The translations under genes and the position numbers were made by a program. A stretch of 64,000 bases of DNA from Scatophagus argus (Eukaryota > Chordata > Actinopteri > Scatophagidae): NCBI RefSeq assembly GCF_020382885.2, contig NC_058512.1, positions 1,487,001-1,551,000 on the forward strand, read 5' to 3'. Under the pieces are notes generated by a model. The model worked only from the letters and a program-made list of their open reading frames with translations, made no database searches and had not been told where the DNA came from. Positions 52,157 to 64,000 of this stretch are shown in pieces. Within the stretch, counting starts at the first letter, position 1, and each line of letters begins with the position of its first letter.

Positions 52157-53803
52157 ATGGAGGGCGACGGCTGTAATCCTGCAGTAGCTATGGACTCAGG
52201 TAACCCCTTGCTAAAGGCCGTCTTCCTCCGCCGCCTGCGACTCACGCGGCTGCTCCTGGAGGGAGGCGCCTACATCAACGAGAGCGACAGCCATGGGCGG
52301 ACTCCCCTGATGGTGGCCTGCAGGACCCAGCATATCGATGCCCAGAGCGCCAGCCGGGTCAAGCTGGTCCAGTTTCTCCTGGAGAAAGGAGCAGATCCCA
52401 ACATCCAGGACAAGGAAGGTCGCTCTGCACTGATGCACGCCTGTCGGGAGCAGGCCGGCGCCGAGGTGGTGTCTCTGCTCCTGGCCAGTGGAGCGGACGT
52501 TAGCCTGGAGGATCAGTCTGGGACATCTGCGTTGGTCCACGCAGTCATGGCTGGAGACTGGAAGGTTCTGAAGCTGTTGCTCGACACATGCAAGGCAAAG
52601 GGGAAGGAGGTGATCATCATAACGACTGACAAATTCCCATGTGGGAAAGTGCAAGCTAAGCAGTACCTCAGCATGCCTCCTCTTAGCCCCATTGATCAGA
52701 CAGACAAAATGACATCAGCAGCTCCTGCATCTCCCTCTGAAATTCAGCTCATCACGTCCCCCCAGTGCACCTCCTCTTCCTTATGTCCCCCAAAGCCTGT
52801 CTTCTCTTTTAAAGAAGCCCAGTCCTGTGGTGTGAGCTCCCATCCGTGTTCCCCATTACGGTTTCAAAGACTCGGGCAAGCTGCACCATACGGACTGCAG
52901 CAGCCCCTCCTGAGGTTGAACTCTGAGCCCTGGCTAAAGATCCCAGACTCTCTGCTCACCCGGCAGCCTCGCGCAGACTCATCTTCAGAAAACAGCAAAC
53001 AGAACCAAACAGAGGAGCTCTCTCTCAGAATTCCCAAACTGGACCCGGACAACAGCGCACATCCGACAACTGGCAGCTCCAAATGGTATGAAGGAAAATC
53101 AGCAAGGGACAAAGGACTAGAAGGAAAGGAAAAGAATGAATGTGCCAAATACACAGGACAAAAGATGTCCTTACCAGGTCTCCTATCATCTCACTCTGCC
53201 TCACACCCTAACCTCCATTCTGTAAACCTTGGAACAGATTCAGTCGCGTCCTCTTCATCATTTGCTGGTGGTAAAAATCCTGGTGCTCCACTCCACAGCA
53301 TGGCCTCGTCAAGCCTTCATAGCATAATCCAGAGGCGCAAGCTTGGGGCGGACATCTACAGTTCAGACCCCCAGCTAGCTGTAGACAACCACAATCTCCC
53401 TGATGAGTCCCCACACAAAGCCAGAGACCTGGTAGATGGCAAGAGATTGGCCCCCTTACGATGCTCCAGCACATTGGGCTCCAGGGAGTCACCTTCAACC
53501 TCGGTCCTGAGCAGGAGAGTTCTATCTGGATTTGAACGCAGAGGGTCTGGAGCCTTCTTGTTGGACCACAACTCCCAGACCAGGCCTCGATCTCTCCCAC
53601 CTCTGACCCTCAACTCCACCAACACCCCCATCCTTAACGTTTACAACCTCAGCTCCAGTGCTGGAAGTGGACTCTGCGAGAAAGAGCCTGGCCTAAAAAA
53701 CTTCCTTCCCTGTGCTCCTCCCGGGCAGCCCAAAGAGCTGACCAGGAGGATGCTTCTGAGGAGACACTCGATCCAGACAGAACAGTTCAAAACCACAGCT
53801 TAA
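52157..53803 (+). CDS. ankrd34b: Ankyrin repeat domain-containing protein 34B
   Basis: A 548-residue frame in one exon, as in mammalian ANKRD34 genes. Four ankyrin repeats cover residues about 16-165 (LLLEGGAYINESDSHGRTPL, then LEKGADPNIQDKEGRSALMH, then LLASGADVSLEDQSGTSAL). They are followed by the family-specific KAKGKEVIIITTDKFPCGK and QYLSMPPL, a long Ser/Pro-rich unstructured middle, and conserved end blocks SIIQRRKLGADIYSSD, LERRGSGAF-like FERRGSGAF and RRMLLRRHSIQTEQ. I chose the ATG at 52157; the frame is open to 51983, but an acceptor at 52108 means earlier codons are probably intronic. An inner Met at residue 12 (MDSGNPLLKAV) is an alternative start. Its molecular function is not established. 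Position beside rasgrf2 and ckmt2 supports paralogue B. Confidence 0.92.
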   Translation: MEGDGCNPAVAMDSGNPLLKAVFLRRLRLTRLLLEGGAYINESDSHGRTPLMVACRTQHIDAQSASRVKLVQFLLEKGADPNIQDKEGRSALMHACREQAGAEVVSLLLASGADVSLEDQSGTSALVHAVMAGDWKVLKLLLDTCKAKGKEVIIITTDKFPCGKVQAKQYLSMPPLSPIDQTDKMTSAAPASPSEIQLITSPQCTSSSLCPPKPVFSFKEAQSCGVSSHPCSPLRFQRLGQAAPYGLQQPLLRLNSEPWLKIPDSLLTRQPRADSSSENSKQNQTEELSLRIPKLDPDNSAHPTTGSSKWYEGKSARDKGLEGKEKNECAKYTGQKMSLPGLLSSHSASHPNLHSVNLGTDSVASSSSFAGGKNPGAPLHSMASSSLHSIIQRRKLGADIYSSDPQLAVDNHNLPDESPHKARDLVDGKRLAPLRCSSTLGSRESPSTSVLSRRVLSGFERRGSGAFLLDHNSQTRPRSLPPLTLNSTNTPILNVYNLSSSAGSGLCEKEPGLKNFLPCAPPGQPKELTRRMLLRRHSIQTEQFKTTA

Positions 53804-54590
53804 AACTCAGCCACAAGGGAAGAGAAGTTCTTCAGAGTGCTTTAATGTGAAATGTTTTGTTATGTGATGTTGTGTCTGTGTAGTGGACTTCCAAACCCAA
53901 CCAAAAAGGGCATACAAAAGAAAAACAAGATATCCTTATCGGTGTAAGATACAAACTGCTGGTACCTTCCTCTGCTTTAGTGTGCAGTGTGTCGTCAAAG
54001 TGCACGTAGCTTCCTTAAAGCTGCTTAATCTTTTCATGGCCACTTGGGGGAAGCAGAGCAAGCGTAAAACACAATACATAATACCACCTTATGAAGTTAG
54101 TTCAGCTAACACGTTGACCTTTTGGACATACAGCAACATTAGCATTCGTTTAGTCAAGGTTCTGGTCAGTTTTGGTCTTCAGTCGTTAACTCCTTGCTAA
54201 TAATACCTTGCTTTTAAGCTGCAAAAAGCTCCGCCAGCTAGTCTCTGTCCTTATTCAGTTTCATGCTGGACAGGTACTGTGTTTTTTGAATTCATAACTA
54301 AAACAATACACTAATTATCTCTGGATTTGTCACCTTTCACATTATATATGACCATTTGACCCACTGGCAAAAAGTGTTGGTTAGTGTTGCCTTAAAGTCG
54401 CTACGTCCTGAAGCTGGAAATCCTTGACAATGGTGCCCCCCAGTGGAAACAGTGACAATGCTTAATGCTTTAAAAGACACACTAATCACTATTTTAAACA
54501 CAGTGGCTTTAGATAAAGTGTTTTGACACTTGCACAAAGAGTCCCAGCGTTTACTGTGTAAGAACCTCAAGAAAACTGTTTATAAAGGAA
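53804..54590 (+). other. ankrd34b: Probable 3' untranslated region of ankrd34b
   Basis: No conserved coding sequence; open frames here are short. The first plus-strand AATAAA is at 54599-54604, so the 3' untranslated region would be about 800 bases. Confidence 0.5.
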
Positions 54591-54604
54591 TTTATTAAAA
54601 TAAA
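54591..54604. terminator. Back-to-back poly(A) signals of ankrd34b (+) and ocln (-)
   Basis: Within 14 bases, TTTATT (54591-54596, AATAAA on the minus strand) abuts AATAAA on the plus strand (54599-54604). The genes converge here, ankrd34b ending at 53803 and ocln at 55213, so both could use this spot. Confidence 0.5.
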
Positions 54605-55212
54605 ATATATGTAATGCAAATCATTGTAAAAGTACATCACCATGTGTGAAACATGCATCATCATTTCTAAGTGTTTGTTCTATCATCGATAAAGAAACAC
54701 ACAACACTCACGTGAACTCACTTCTCTTAACTGCTAAAAACATTAAAAACATCAGTGTTTCCCGCATATTTACAGTTTTATGTTAAAAATGAGAATTAAA
54801 AGACATTAAAATATGAACATCTCATGTTGAGTCATTGTAGCAAGAGCTATTAAAAACGTACTGTTGTCATGCTTTAGTCTGTGCTCTCTCCATAATCTAG
54901 TTACATAATTCCTCCATAAGGAGACTATTTCAGACCACATGTGGCAAATAAATACACTTAACAGAATCTATGGCAGGTGATGCTCATAATACAAACTGTG
55001 GCATAACACAAAGACAGAACATTTTCCTCCACACAACCTTTACATTGTTTCACGTCAGCTCACACGCTGTGGGAGCTTCTGTGTTCGATGTACATCACCG
55101 CCGTGGCGTCCTCCACAGTCGTCTGGTGTCAGAAAGGCCTCACGCACCCGACGTCAACAGCGGCCAATCACATTCAGTCCCTTCTGTCGCGTCTCGGACA
55201 GGACAGAGCTGT

Positions 55213-58200
55213 TCAGGCCCTGCGGTCGTAATCGCTGACCATCCTCTTGATGTGGTTCAGTTTGGCCTTCAGGTATTTACACCTGCGCTTCTTCACCTGG
55301 TAATCTGAAGTCTGTAGTGATGAAAAGATGTGATGTGAAGGATTCATACAATTAGCAGCTCGTGAGTTGTAAATAAATGATCTGTTTTCAAATGGCCGCA
55401 GATCAGCGATGGTTCCACATACCTTTTTCAGGCTCTTGATCCTGTTGTACTCATCCAGCGCATCCTGTCAAAGAGGAACATTTAATCAGACACACATTTG
55501 GGCACAGGGCACACATTGAACTGGCGTGTTTTCCCGTCGACGCTCACCAGGTACTGCGGGCTGCCCTCCTGCAGGTCGTCCAGCTCTCTGTCCAGCTGCG
55601 ACAGGTTCTTGTTGAGGGCGTCCAGCTCCGCCTGCAGGTCTTTGTACTCGTGGTGGTCGCGGTCGAATTCGCGCTTGTAGTCTTTGCGCTCCTGCTCGTT
55701 TGCTATTGGAGGAAATTCACTGAAAACAGAGAGAGAGAAGACAGAACACGTTTAAATTACAGCTGAGTTTATGTACACAAGTGCTGCAATGTACTTGTAA
55801 GTGCAATTTGTTTTTTCCATTTTGTACTGCTGTCTTCTCATGTCGGAGAGAATTTCCAAACTTTTCACTCCACTACATTTGTCAGACTGCTTGAGTTATT
55901 TTACATAACTTTATAACATGTTTCCACACTCAAAAATCTTCATTTTACCAATGAATTTATGTCCTAAAAGTCCTAAAATTTTCTCATAACAAGTAAGAAA
56001 AAAAAGAAAAAAGAAAAACTTTTTCAGGTTTAAGTTATTTTCTATGAAAGTCCATTTTTAATACAAGATACATTTAAAAAAACATCATGTATGTTTGTAT
56101 GTATAACAAAAAACTTGGAATAATAATATCTTAAAACTAAAAAAATAAAACTGTAATCATTACTTTGAGAAAGTTTCTCATTATTTTGACTTTTTTTCCA
56201 TCACATTGTCAGAAATGGTCTTCCAGGCTGTTGTACTTCAACTTTAAACACACTCTGTTACTGGATCTACAGGATCTGTGAGTTGTACTCCCCAGCAGCT
56301 GAGACGTAGTGTCCTTAATTTCCTCCTACCTGTCGAAGTCGTCGTCGTCCAGCTCGTCTCCTGAGGAGTTGTAGTCGTCATTGTAGTCGTGCCTCCTTTT
56401 GGGCCTTCCGGCCGAGCTCGCCACCTCCGAGTTTGTGCTGTAGGGAACCCCATTATGCAAAGGCAGGTCGTCTTCCATTGGAGGCCTGCGACAAAACATT
56501 TATTTTGTCCAATTAATCACACAAAACAAATTAAGAACTGTTCAAAAACAACAACAACAACAGGCCTGCAGTGACTGGAGTCTGTCAAAGATCTCTAAAG
56601 TTAAATAATGTCCATAAACCTAACAAAGTGTCTGCACGCTCTGCTAACTTTCTACTGAGACGTATGAGGAAGTAAAGTGTGGCCATTTATGATTTATGAT
56701 CCACCAGCTCATCTCGGATGAGTAAACAGCTCGACAACGACATCCTGTTTCACTCATAATACTTTGTTCCCTCAATCAGCACAGAAGTACTTCACTCAGT
56801 GTCAGCGTTACTCATGAGCTTCTTTGCTAAAGCGGGTAATGTTAACGACCGCATGAACGTAATAATCTGAAGAGGTTCGGGTGAGGCCCTGCTGGTATCT
56901 GAGCGGGATGTTTGCCAAAACAAACCATAATGACCTGCTCTACAGAGAGAAAAGTAGTCTAAAGCTGGGCCCCTTCTATACAGTACATACTGTACAGTAA
57001 TATCCTAAAAACTGTTTATACTTGGTAACATTTTGTGAAATGATACAAGATGGGGGCACATGGATGTCAATTCATAAAACTACATCCACTTTGACCTTTT
57101 CCTTTTATCATAACATAGTGGAGCGCTTCCCTGGTGGAGACCAAAACAGAGCTAAAAGTGGATTTAAAGTCATCAGGTGACACAAATACGACTCTAAAAG
57201 AAAGATCGTGTTGCTTCGTATCTGCTGGGTGTGTTAAGAAACAAACCAGCTGTTTGCTAAAAAGTTCAGCTCGTTTCTGCTGTCCCCAAGAGGACAAAAA
57301 AGTTGCAGGTTTAACAAGAAGAAAGTTAAAGGCTCCATACAGTATTTAATAATTTTTGTTCTCTTATTTCTGTCTCAACTGGTTTTTAAATGTGTCCACA
57401 TCAGAGAAACTTTCTGATAACTGCAGCTGAATGTGTTGCTTTCTCAAATAAAAGCAAAAAATCTCAATGTCCTGCACACACCTGCCCTACCTGAGTTTAA
57501 TTCTCTCTGTGCTGCCACTTGGTATGTAATGCAACACACATTTTTTAATAACCGTGCACAGCTTTTGTAAGTTCACTCACTGTGGGGTGTAGGGGGGTTT
57601 GTCATAGTTTGTGCTTTCGTCGTCCAGGTGACTCCTGGAGCCTCTCAGCTTCTCGGGGTAGTTGGACATGGGGACCGCCTCCGGGGAAACGGAAACGTTG
57701 TTCACCTTAGGGGGAAAATTCACACGTATCAGCAACATGGATCAAAATATACACTTACAAATACTTGTTAGTTCCACAGGGTTTGATGCTGGACAGACAC
57801 TTTAATTCACTATTTTTTATAGACATAACAAGTGTAAATCCACCACAAGACCATGAAACACCCCCTATTTTATGGTCTATTTGACTGTAAATGTGAGCAT
57901 AATTTACAAAGTGAACACAACGCTGTACTGAAGGAGACCTGAAACTAGCAAATGAGACCATAAACTCATCAGGAAACTGTTTACAGAGATCATAAATCAA
58001 CTGAGAAGAAGACTCATTTTCTCATAAGCTTAAATGTAATCAGGCTTCTTTTTGAAGCCAGTGGAGTCACCCCCTGCTGCACATTAGACAGATTTAAGTC
58101 CTCATGTTTCAGACCCAGAAGCTCTGTCCACTTATTGTTCAGTCTTTAATTGTACACAGTAGAAGACCAAATTAATGATGGGTAAAGAAAATAAGTAGCT

Positions 58201-60894
58201 GCAGGTCTAAAATGCATGACTTCTAATTTTCTCTGTACCGCAAGAGAAACGTGATGCTCATAAAATATATCTGCACCCAAATCAAGTTACTGATCAAAGC
58301 CTTCAGCATGGACTTTTTGATGGGTGGTTCCCTCCAGCAAACACTTTGGCTCTCTACCAGCTTTGGTATGATGGTCCTGCATGGGCTTGTCTTCCGAAAA
58401 TATGCGACATAATTAAGCTTCAACACAACAACATATCTGTGCTGCAGTTCGCTGCAGACACGCAGCCTCAGCACTTTCAGACGGGTTCCCACAAGCTGCA
58501 GAGGAATAAACGTCTCGGGTTCCCAGTATCACATTGTGTCTCTGGTGTTTTGTGTTGACATTGTGGTAGGGTTTTGTTTTAGAGCACCAGTCCGACCTGT
58601 TTTTCCTCTTCTTGGCTCAACTGTGAGGGCTTTGCTGTGCTGCATGTCATCATGGCTTCCAGCTGTTAACAAAATGACTCACCTACTCATCCCTACTTAC
58701 TCGGGTATGTCAAATGTGAGAGCTGTTATAAAACACTTCGGATACACGACCCATGAGTCACCGTGATATGAAAAATTGAGATGTTTCAGGTGAGAGTAAA
58801 TAGTCCAGCTTCTTGTCAGTGGATGACTGAAACTGTCATCTGTGTGGAGGCCACTCCTTGAAACTAAGCACACTAAGAAGAAGGAGCTCGCTGCTGCCGC
58901 TTCCCCTCCCCCACCTGCTCATAAACAGGTGACAGCTACCAAACTGGTTGAACCACCTCAGGTGAGACTTGCTCAGATAAACACAGAGAGATCTGCCTCA
59001 CGTCACTTAACCTCCAGAAAGAGTCATGTTTACATCTGGTTAATCAGCTATTTTGATCATAAGATTTGTCTATAAAATGTTAGAAAATGGTTTAAAAAAA
59101 AAAAAAAAGACCAGCGCGATGTCTTCAGATGTCTCATATGGTCCAACAAGAAGTCCAAACCCAAAAGATATTCACTTCACAGTCACGTATGACAAAAAAA
59201 CAGTATTGAATCCTCACAAGCAGCAGAAGTTTGGAAACTTTAAAGGTAAATACAACTAAACTAGATTGTCAAAACAGTTGTTCTGTCAATCATCAAGCAA
59301 AAACTGCCAAATGTTTCTCAGCACACACTTCCGGTACAAGTTAAAAACACTCACCCACGCCTCTACATCTGTGGGTGGCTCCAGCTCGTCCACAACCTTC
59401 ACCTTCTTCCACAAAATGTTGCTCTTGCCATAGTTCTGGATTTTCTGTCGGGTCTTCAGAGCGAAGACGAGGATGATGATCAGAGCGATGGCGACCAGGA
59501 AGCCAAACACCACTGCGATGGCCTGAAATGATAAACCACAGAGTTACAGATGGAACACCAACGCATGAGAGGAAATCAAACAGGGAGCTCAGACGTTTGT
59601 GCTCACCTCTTGGGGCTCCACAACGCAGTAGTGGTAAAGGTACTGATTGACCAACACTCCTGAAGTCTGAGGTTGCTGGTACTGAGAGCAAAGAGCAGCG
59701 ATCTGGTTGCCGTAGACTGATCCAGACGACTGAGCCATGGGGTTCACCGCTATCAAGTATACTATGGAGGCTATTAGCATTAGCAGCGCTAGGATGGCGC
59801 ACGAGATCAACACCGCTAGGTAGAACTTCCTGCTCTCTGATAGGCTCTGGTGAGACACGATGATGATGAAGATGGCCAGGCATACGATGAAGATGATGGC
59901 TGCCATGGCAATCATAAACCCTTTGCCCGATCGAGGGTCATTGTAGTTCCCCCCAATTCCACCATAGCCATAGTTGCTACCAGGTCCATACGCACCGCCA
60001 CCAAAAGAGCTGTAACCCCCTCCGTATCCTCCGTAGCCAAAGCCATTCATAGCTCCCTGACTGTCCCAAGCCAGAGTGGAAGCAACACAAGCGAATATGG
60101 CCACGCACAACACAATGACGATGATGGCCATGATTTTGAGGATGCCTGGTGGCGAAGTCCAGCGGTAGAAATGCTGGAACTCGTCATCTGGATAGTAGGA
60201 ATAGGCTGGCTGGGGAGGGACGTTACTGTAAAGAGAAACAAGACGGGAAAAACATACTGTAACTGTGTCAGAGTAAAGCATAAAATCAGTTAACGAAGGC
60301 CGTCAGGATTTTAATCTTATTAACAAACAACTAAACAACCAATTGTGGAATTAAAACACCACAGAAATTAGGGCTCTGAAATATTTTATTCTGAAAACCA
60401 TTTGTCTGAAATATTTTTATTATTATTTGTAATTTCAAAACCTTGATTTTAGCAGCAATTTATTCACCAAAACATAAAATAAAATACTGATGACAATCAT
60501 TTGAGCCTGAATCAAATCTCTGACTTCTGCCTCATTTTTCAAAAGAATGAAAACAAAATTCAAAACACTTGTCAATAAATACATAAATATCTTCAATGAT
60601 ATTCTAAAACGTATAATTCCGTCTTGAAAGCCAAGACAGCAGAATCAATAAATTCAAGTAATCGGTTTTCAGAAGTAAAACATTTTATAGCCAGCAGTGT
60701 TTTAAAGAACATGTTGTACTTATTAGGGCCTGTCTTAGCCTCCATACAGAGGGTGTTCGTACAGCCCGTCCTTATCTTTAGCTGAGAGAGCACTCGAAGC
60801 ACATAAGTCAAAGGTTTACTGTACAATCACAGAAGGAGACTCACTATCCATCTGACTCGTAGGGAGGTGGACTCCCGTTGGGCCTGGAGGACAT
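55213..60894 (-). CDS. ocln: Occludin, tight-junction four-pass membrane protein
   Basis: Eight coding exons (60845-60894, 59607-60225, 59355-59522, 57581-57705, 56330-56485, 55548-55719, 55423-55464, 55213-55311) total 1431 nt, giving 476 residues (human 522). Start MSSRPNGSPPPYESDG matches human MSSRPLESPPPY. A MARVEL domain has four membrane segments: the first at about 45-68 (GILKIMAIIVIVLCVAIF), then a Gly/Tyr-rich extracellular loop 1 (GYGGYGGGYSSFGGG), the third in YLAVLISCAILALLMLIA, loop 2 with its two Cys residues (ALCSQY…YHYCVV), and the last in AVVFGFLVAIALIIILVFAL. The cytosolic tail carries an acidic patch (DELDDDDFD) and ends in the coiled-coil ELL domain that binds ZO-1 (QAELDALNKNLSQLDRELDD to NHIKRMVSDYDRRA). 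It sits in epithelial and endothelial tight junctions. Paralogue (oclna or oclnb) not decided. Confidence 0.95.
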
Positions 60895-61630
60895 TACTGC
60901 TCGTTCCACTGGTTCCTCTGTGAAAAGAATCTGCAACAAGACTTCTGCTGTTAGGACGCACTCACCCAGCAATAAACGTATCTGAAATAACTAATGATCA
61001 TCTATATTAACAATTTATCTGCTGATTGTTTTGTCTGGAGAATATCTAAAGGTTATGACGATTTCTCAAAGACCTTAATGTTGTTTTGGCCAATCAGCAC
61101 TCAAAAATTTAAAAAAGATATATAATATATACAAATAAGTAGTAGACAAATAAGAAGATATATAAGTTTACTATGACAAAAAAAGCAGAAATTCCTCACA
61201 TTTACAAACAAACAAATCAATTAATTGGGTTTATTCTGAAATTACACTACAACCATCATAAAACACAGTGAGATTATAACGAGCCGTCTTTAACAACAGA
61301 CTTGGCGGCTGTGAGACTGAAACATCACCTCAAATTCAGGTGAATAAAACTGAAAATCTTCCTGCTTCTTCAAAATTAACAACCAGACAGCATATAAGAC
61401 CGTTTGTGGCGGTTTCATTCATAATAATCCCGCACTTCTCACACAAATTCCCCGCTTTATTTTGACTCTCCAGCAGCAGAGATGCTGAAAAAAATAAGTG
61501 CTTCAAATCGGAAACCAACAACACACCTGTCCTTTTTTTAGCTTCAGGTAACAGGTTACTACAGCTTTAAAACCACGAAGTAAAAGACGCTTCAAGTGTT
61601 AATCACTCAAACTGAGGTGGACAAACTCAC

Positions 61631-61740
61631 CTGTCGTCGCTGGATTCGTCCCCACCTAAAATGTCTCAACTGAAACTGGTGCTGCTGATAAAAACAGTAC
61701 AGGACGCGCCCAGCTGAGCTCCGCTCTCGGTCAGTTTAGC
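61631..61740 (-). promoter_or_regulatory. ocln: Likely ocln first untranslated exon and promoter
   Basis: A minus-strand donor (ACAG|GTGAGT, exon edge 61631) precedes the coding start exon by about 740 bases. Upstream of it is a GC-richer stretch with an ETS-type CCGGAAGT at about 61779-61786, as is common at vertebrate promoters. The right edge of the exon is a guess. Confidence 0.4.
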
Positions 61741-61789
61741 CCCGCCCCTCAGGCAGGTGTCACGTTATGAAACGACGCCGGAAGTCCTC

Positions 61790-63755
61790 GCTCATACCGA
61801 CGTGCTTCACTGATGTGAAGCCAAAACAGTCTCAGGTTTGGCAAATTCTGGTTACCTGAACCACAAACATTAAATCAACACCCCACAAATAACCAATATT
61901 CTTTATTAAAGTTAATTTGTTTCACAGCTAAGGAAGACCTTTCACTGCATTTGTACGGAGTCCCGAAAAGTGACAAAATCAGGTAAGTCAGAAATACGAC
62001 TCAACAAATCAATCAATAATATTATGACATTTGTAGGAGCCAAATTGGTTATTTTCTTTGTTCACAAGTGTTGTATGCATTTCTGCCAGTAGGTGACAGT
62101 ATCTTGATTAGGCCATGGTTTGTATCTATATAGGGAGGTGGGTTAATCAGGGTAGTGGTGCACGCTGGGGAATCCACACGGTTTTTGACCGTGCCATGGT
62201 GTATAACTTCACAGGTCAGATTAAATTGTTATGGTTAAAGTGAGTACCTTTGAGTTTATTGTATGTAGACAAAATAAACCTGGAGTACAATCAGCAGTGT
62301 TTGGACATTGGCTGTGTTATGCATTTACACCTGCATACACCTACACTGGCACGCGTACAAGCCAGTCAAACAACCAGCCTGCGCGGATAGTGACAAAGGG
62401 CCACTATAACATTATTAATGTGAGGCAGGGAGTTTCAAGAAGAAAACTACAAACCCAAACCTACAAAAAATAACTGAGTGCATAACAAGACCAAAGAAAA
62501 TGTTTTCATTGATTTTGTGAATTGATTACGGATGAAAAAAAAAATTAATTAAAATAAAAAAGCTGTTTGGTTTTTTACACTCTTGTATCGTTTAAAGACA
62601 GTTAGCTTAACATAGAGACTGCAAACCTAAATCCTGCACACTGGACCTTTAAATAAAATTTTTATGTGTAGAAACATCAATTCAGCTTTACAGCTTTTTA
62701 AATGTATTTATTTTTAAGTCCATACCTCAAACATACACAGTTTACTATCAAGACCAAGAAAAGCTGCAACTTTTCACATTTGAAAGGCTGGAAATAATTC
62801 AGCAGTGGTTTTTCACTGGAGTTTCTTTAAACTTTATTGTGTTTATGCGGCACTCTGGTGTTTCTGCTTCCCTTTTCCAGTGAAAAAAACTGTGCTTGAA
62901 TGTGAAATAAAGCAAAATTAACAGCATAGTCAGTACATAGCAGACCTGCATTCTGAGGAAAAAAGCACCAGCTGATCGCTTAAAATTATGAAAGATTACG
63001 GACATTTACAGCAACATATTTACAGTTACACTCGATAACACAACATGAACAGAAACCTCATTATATCATTTCAATGAAGACGTCCAGAGTGTACAGTGGC
63101 ATAAAGAGGATAAAACGTCTAAGTGACTATAAAGTACAAAATGTTAAATCTATGAAATGGCAGAACAGTGTTTCGACATACACACAACACAACATTTAGA
63201 ACTCTACATGACATGCATATTTTCAGACATGTATCAAACAGTTACACGTTACAAACAAAAAGACACCATGTGCAATTAAAACCAATCCAAACAACCGTCA
63301 CTGAAGTTCAAGAAGAACAGGCGGGAAAGTCGTGAAATTCACGAAGGCTGACAGAGAGATGGTTAGCTGGACTCTCAGCAGAGTTATACCTGACAGAAGT
63401 AATGCAGCATCTTTCATTTTACATTCCTACGCCTCCTCCGACATCGAATTCCAGTGTCGCTTAGTAAATCCTCAGCTACAATCACAGTATCACACACACA
63501 TGTGTTCAGCGCTTTGCATATTTAGACCATTTTAAAGGAATAGTTTGATTTTGGAAAAGGCAGTCGAAGAAAAGACTGATTCCATTCTTGTATCATTTAA
63601 ATATGAAGCCCGGAGACAGTTAGCTTAGCATAACGGTGGGGAAACAGCAATACTGTATATAGCAAATATTATTCAGAAATGGTCCATTCTGCAAGATGAG
63701 TACTTCTACGTTTGGTACTTTTAGTATTTTTTGCTGCTAAAACGTTTATACTTCC
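61790..63755. other. Intergenic, no gene recognised
   Basis: No conserved coding sequence on either strand. Contains an LTR-like segment (62033-62412), a repeat end CACACTGGACCTTTAAAT (62636-62653) that matches the 3' end of the family whose 5' part lies at 63758, and CATTCTTGTATCATTTAAAT-type pieces at about 62580 and 63586 followed by ACAGTTAGCTTA, another dispersed repeat. Confidence 0.5.
62033..62412. mobile_element. Possible short solo LTR fossil
   Basis: About 380 bases bounded by TGTAGGAGCC and CCACTATAACA (TG…CA ends), with TATATAG at about 62138 and AATAAA at about 62273. ACATT occurs just before the left end and again at the right end, compatible with a target duplication. No coding part. 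The GTAGGAGC-AATTTGGTTATT theme resembles the left edge of the block at 48470. Weak evidence. Confidence 0.25.
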
Positions 63756-63757
63756 AC

Positions 63758-64000
63758 ATTAAGTCTAGTGTGTAGGATTTACTGGCATCTAGTGGCGAGC
63801 TTGCAAACTGCACCCAACTGAACACAAACTGTCTCACCCTCCTTGACGGTGGCTGCTGAAAGCGTAAAAAGTCCCTCTCTAGAGCCAACGTTTGGCTTGT
63901 CCTAAGTGGGTTGCTGTAGAAACATGGCTGTGCAACATGGCGGACTCCGCCATACGAGCTGCTCTCTCCGTAGATATAAAAGGCTCATTCAAAGGTTATG
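63758..64000 (+). repeat. Dispersed teleost repeat, cut by the window edge
   Basis: Begins AGTGTGTAGGATTTACTGGC (consensus GTGTAGGATTTAGTGGCATC) and runs through GCAACATGGCGGACTCCG and TAGATATAAAAGGCTCATTC, wording I recall from a very common fish non-autonomous element. The right end is outside the window. Confidence 0.6.

Overview
The window is nuclear DNA from a bony fish, most likely a percomorph. Every conserved gene is split by GT-AG introns. The gene set (ube2l3, ckmt2, rasgrf2, ankrd34b, ocln) is vertebrate. The spacers are full of long CA/TG microsatellites and repeat families I know from teleost genomes, including a Tc1-type transposon remnant. All names come from recalled protein families; no database was searched.

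Layout. 1-3.1 kb: intergenic. 3.1-6.1 kb: a single-exon orphan gene (+) for an 862-residue protein built from two internal tandem repeat arrays, with a TATA-like box, a poly(A) signal and a decayed second copy of its 3' end. 6.80-6.87 kb: tRNA-Glu(UUC). 7.7-10.3 kb: ube2l3 (+, four exons). 12.0-17.3 kb: ckmt2 (-, nine coding positions, one of which exists as two tandem exon copies). 21.9-41.1 kb: rasgrf2 (-, 27 coding exons). 41.1-52.1 kb: a gene-poor, repeat-rich interval with microsatellites, a Tc1 remnant, an LTR-like block with two minisatellites rich in YY1-type motifs, and a perfect hairpin. 52.2-53.8 kb: ankrd34b (+, intronless coding region). 55.2-60.9 kb: ocln (-, eight coding exons). 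61-64 kb: intergenic with dispersed repeats.

The ankrd34b / rasgrf2 / ckmt2 order matches human 5q14.1, except that DHFR and MSH3, which lie between ANKRD34B and RASGRF2 in human, are absent from the 11-kb gap. The genes are otherwise functionally unrelated: E2 ubiquitin transfer, mitochondrial phosphocreatine synthesis, Ras/Rac exchange, a neuronal-type ankyrin protein and a tight-junction membrane protein.

The strongest observation is the tandem duplicated 86-nt exon of ckmt2. Both copies have intact splice sites and differ at about 16 bases, yet only two amino acids change. Because 86 is not a multiple of three, the copies must be used one at a time. The second is the orphan repeat gene at 3.4-6.0 kb.
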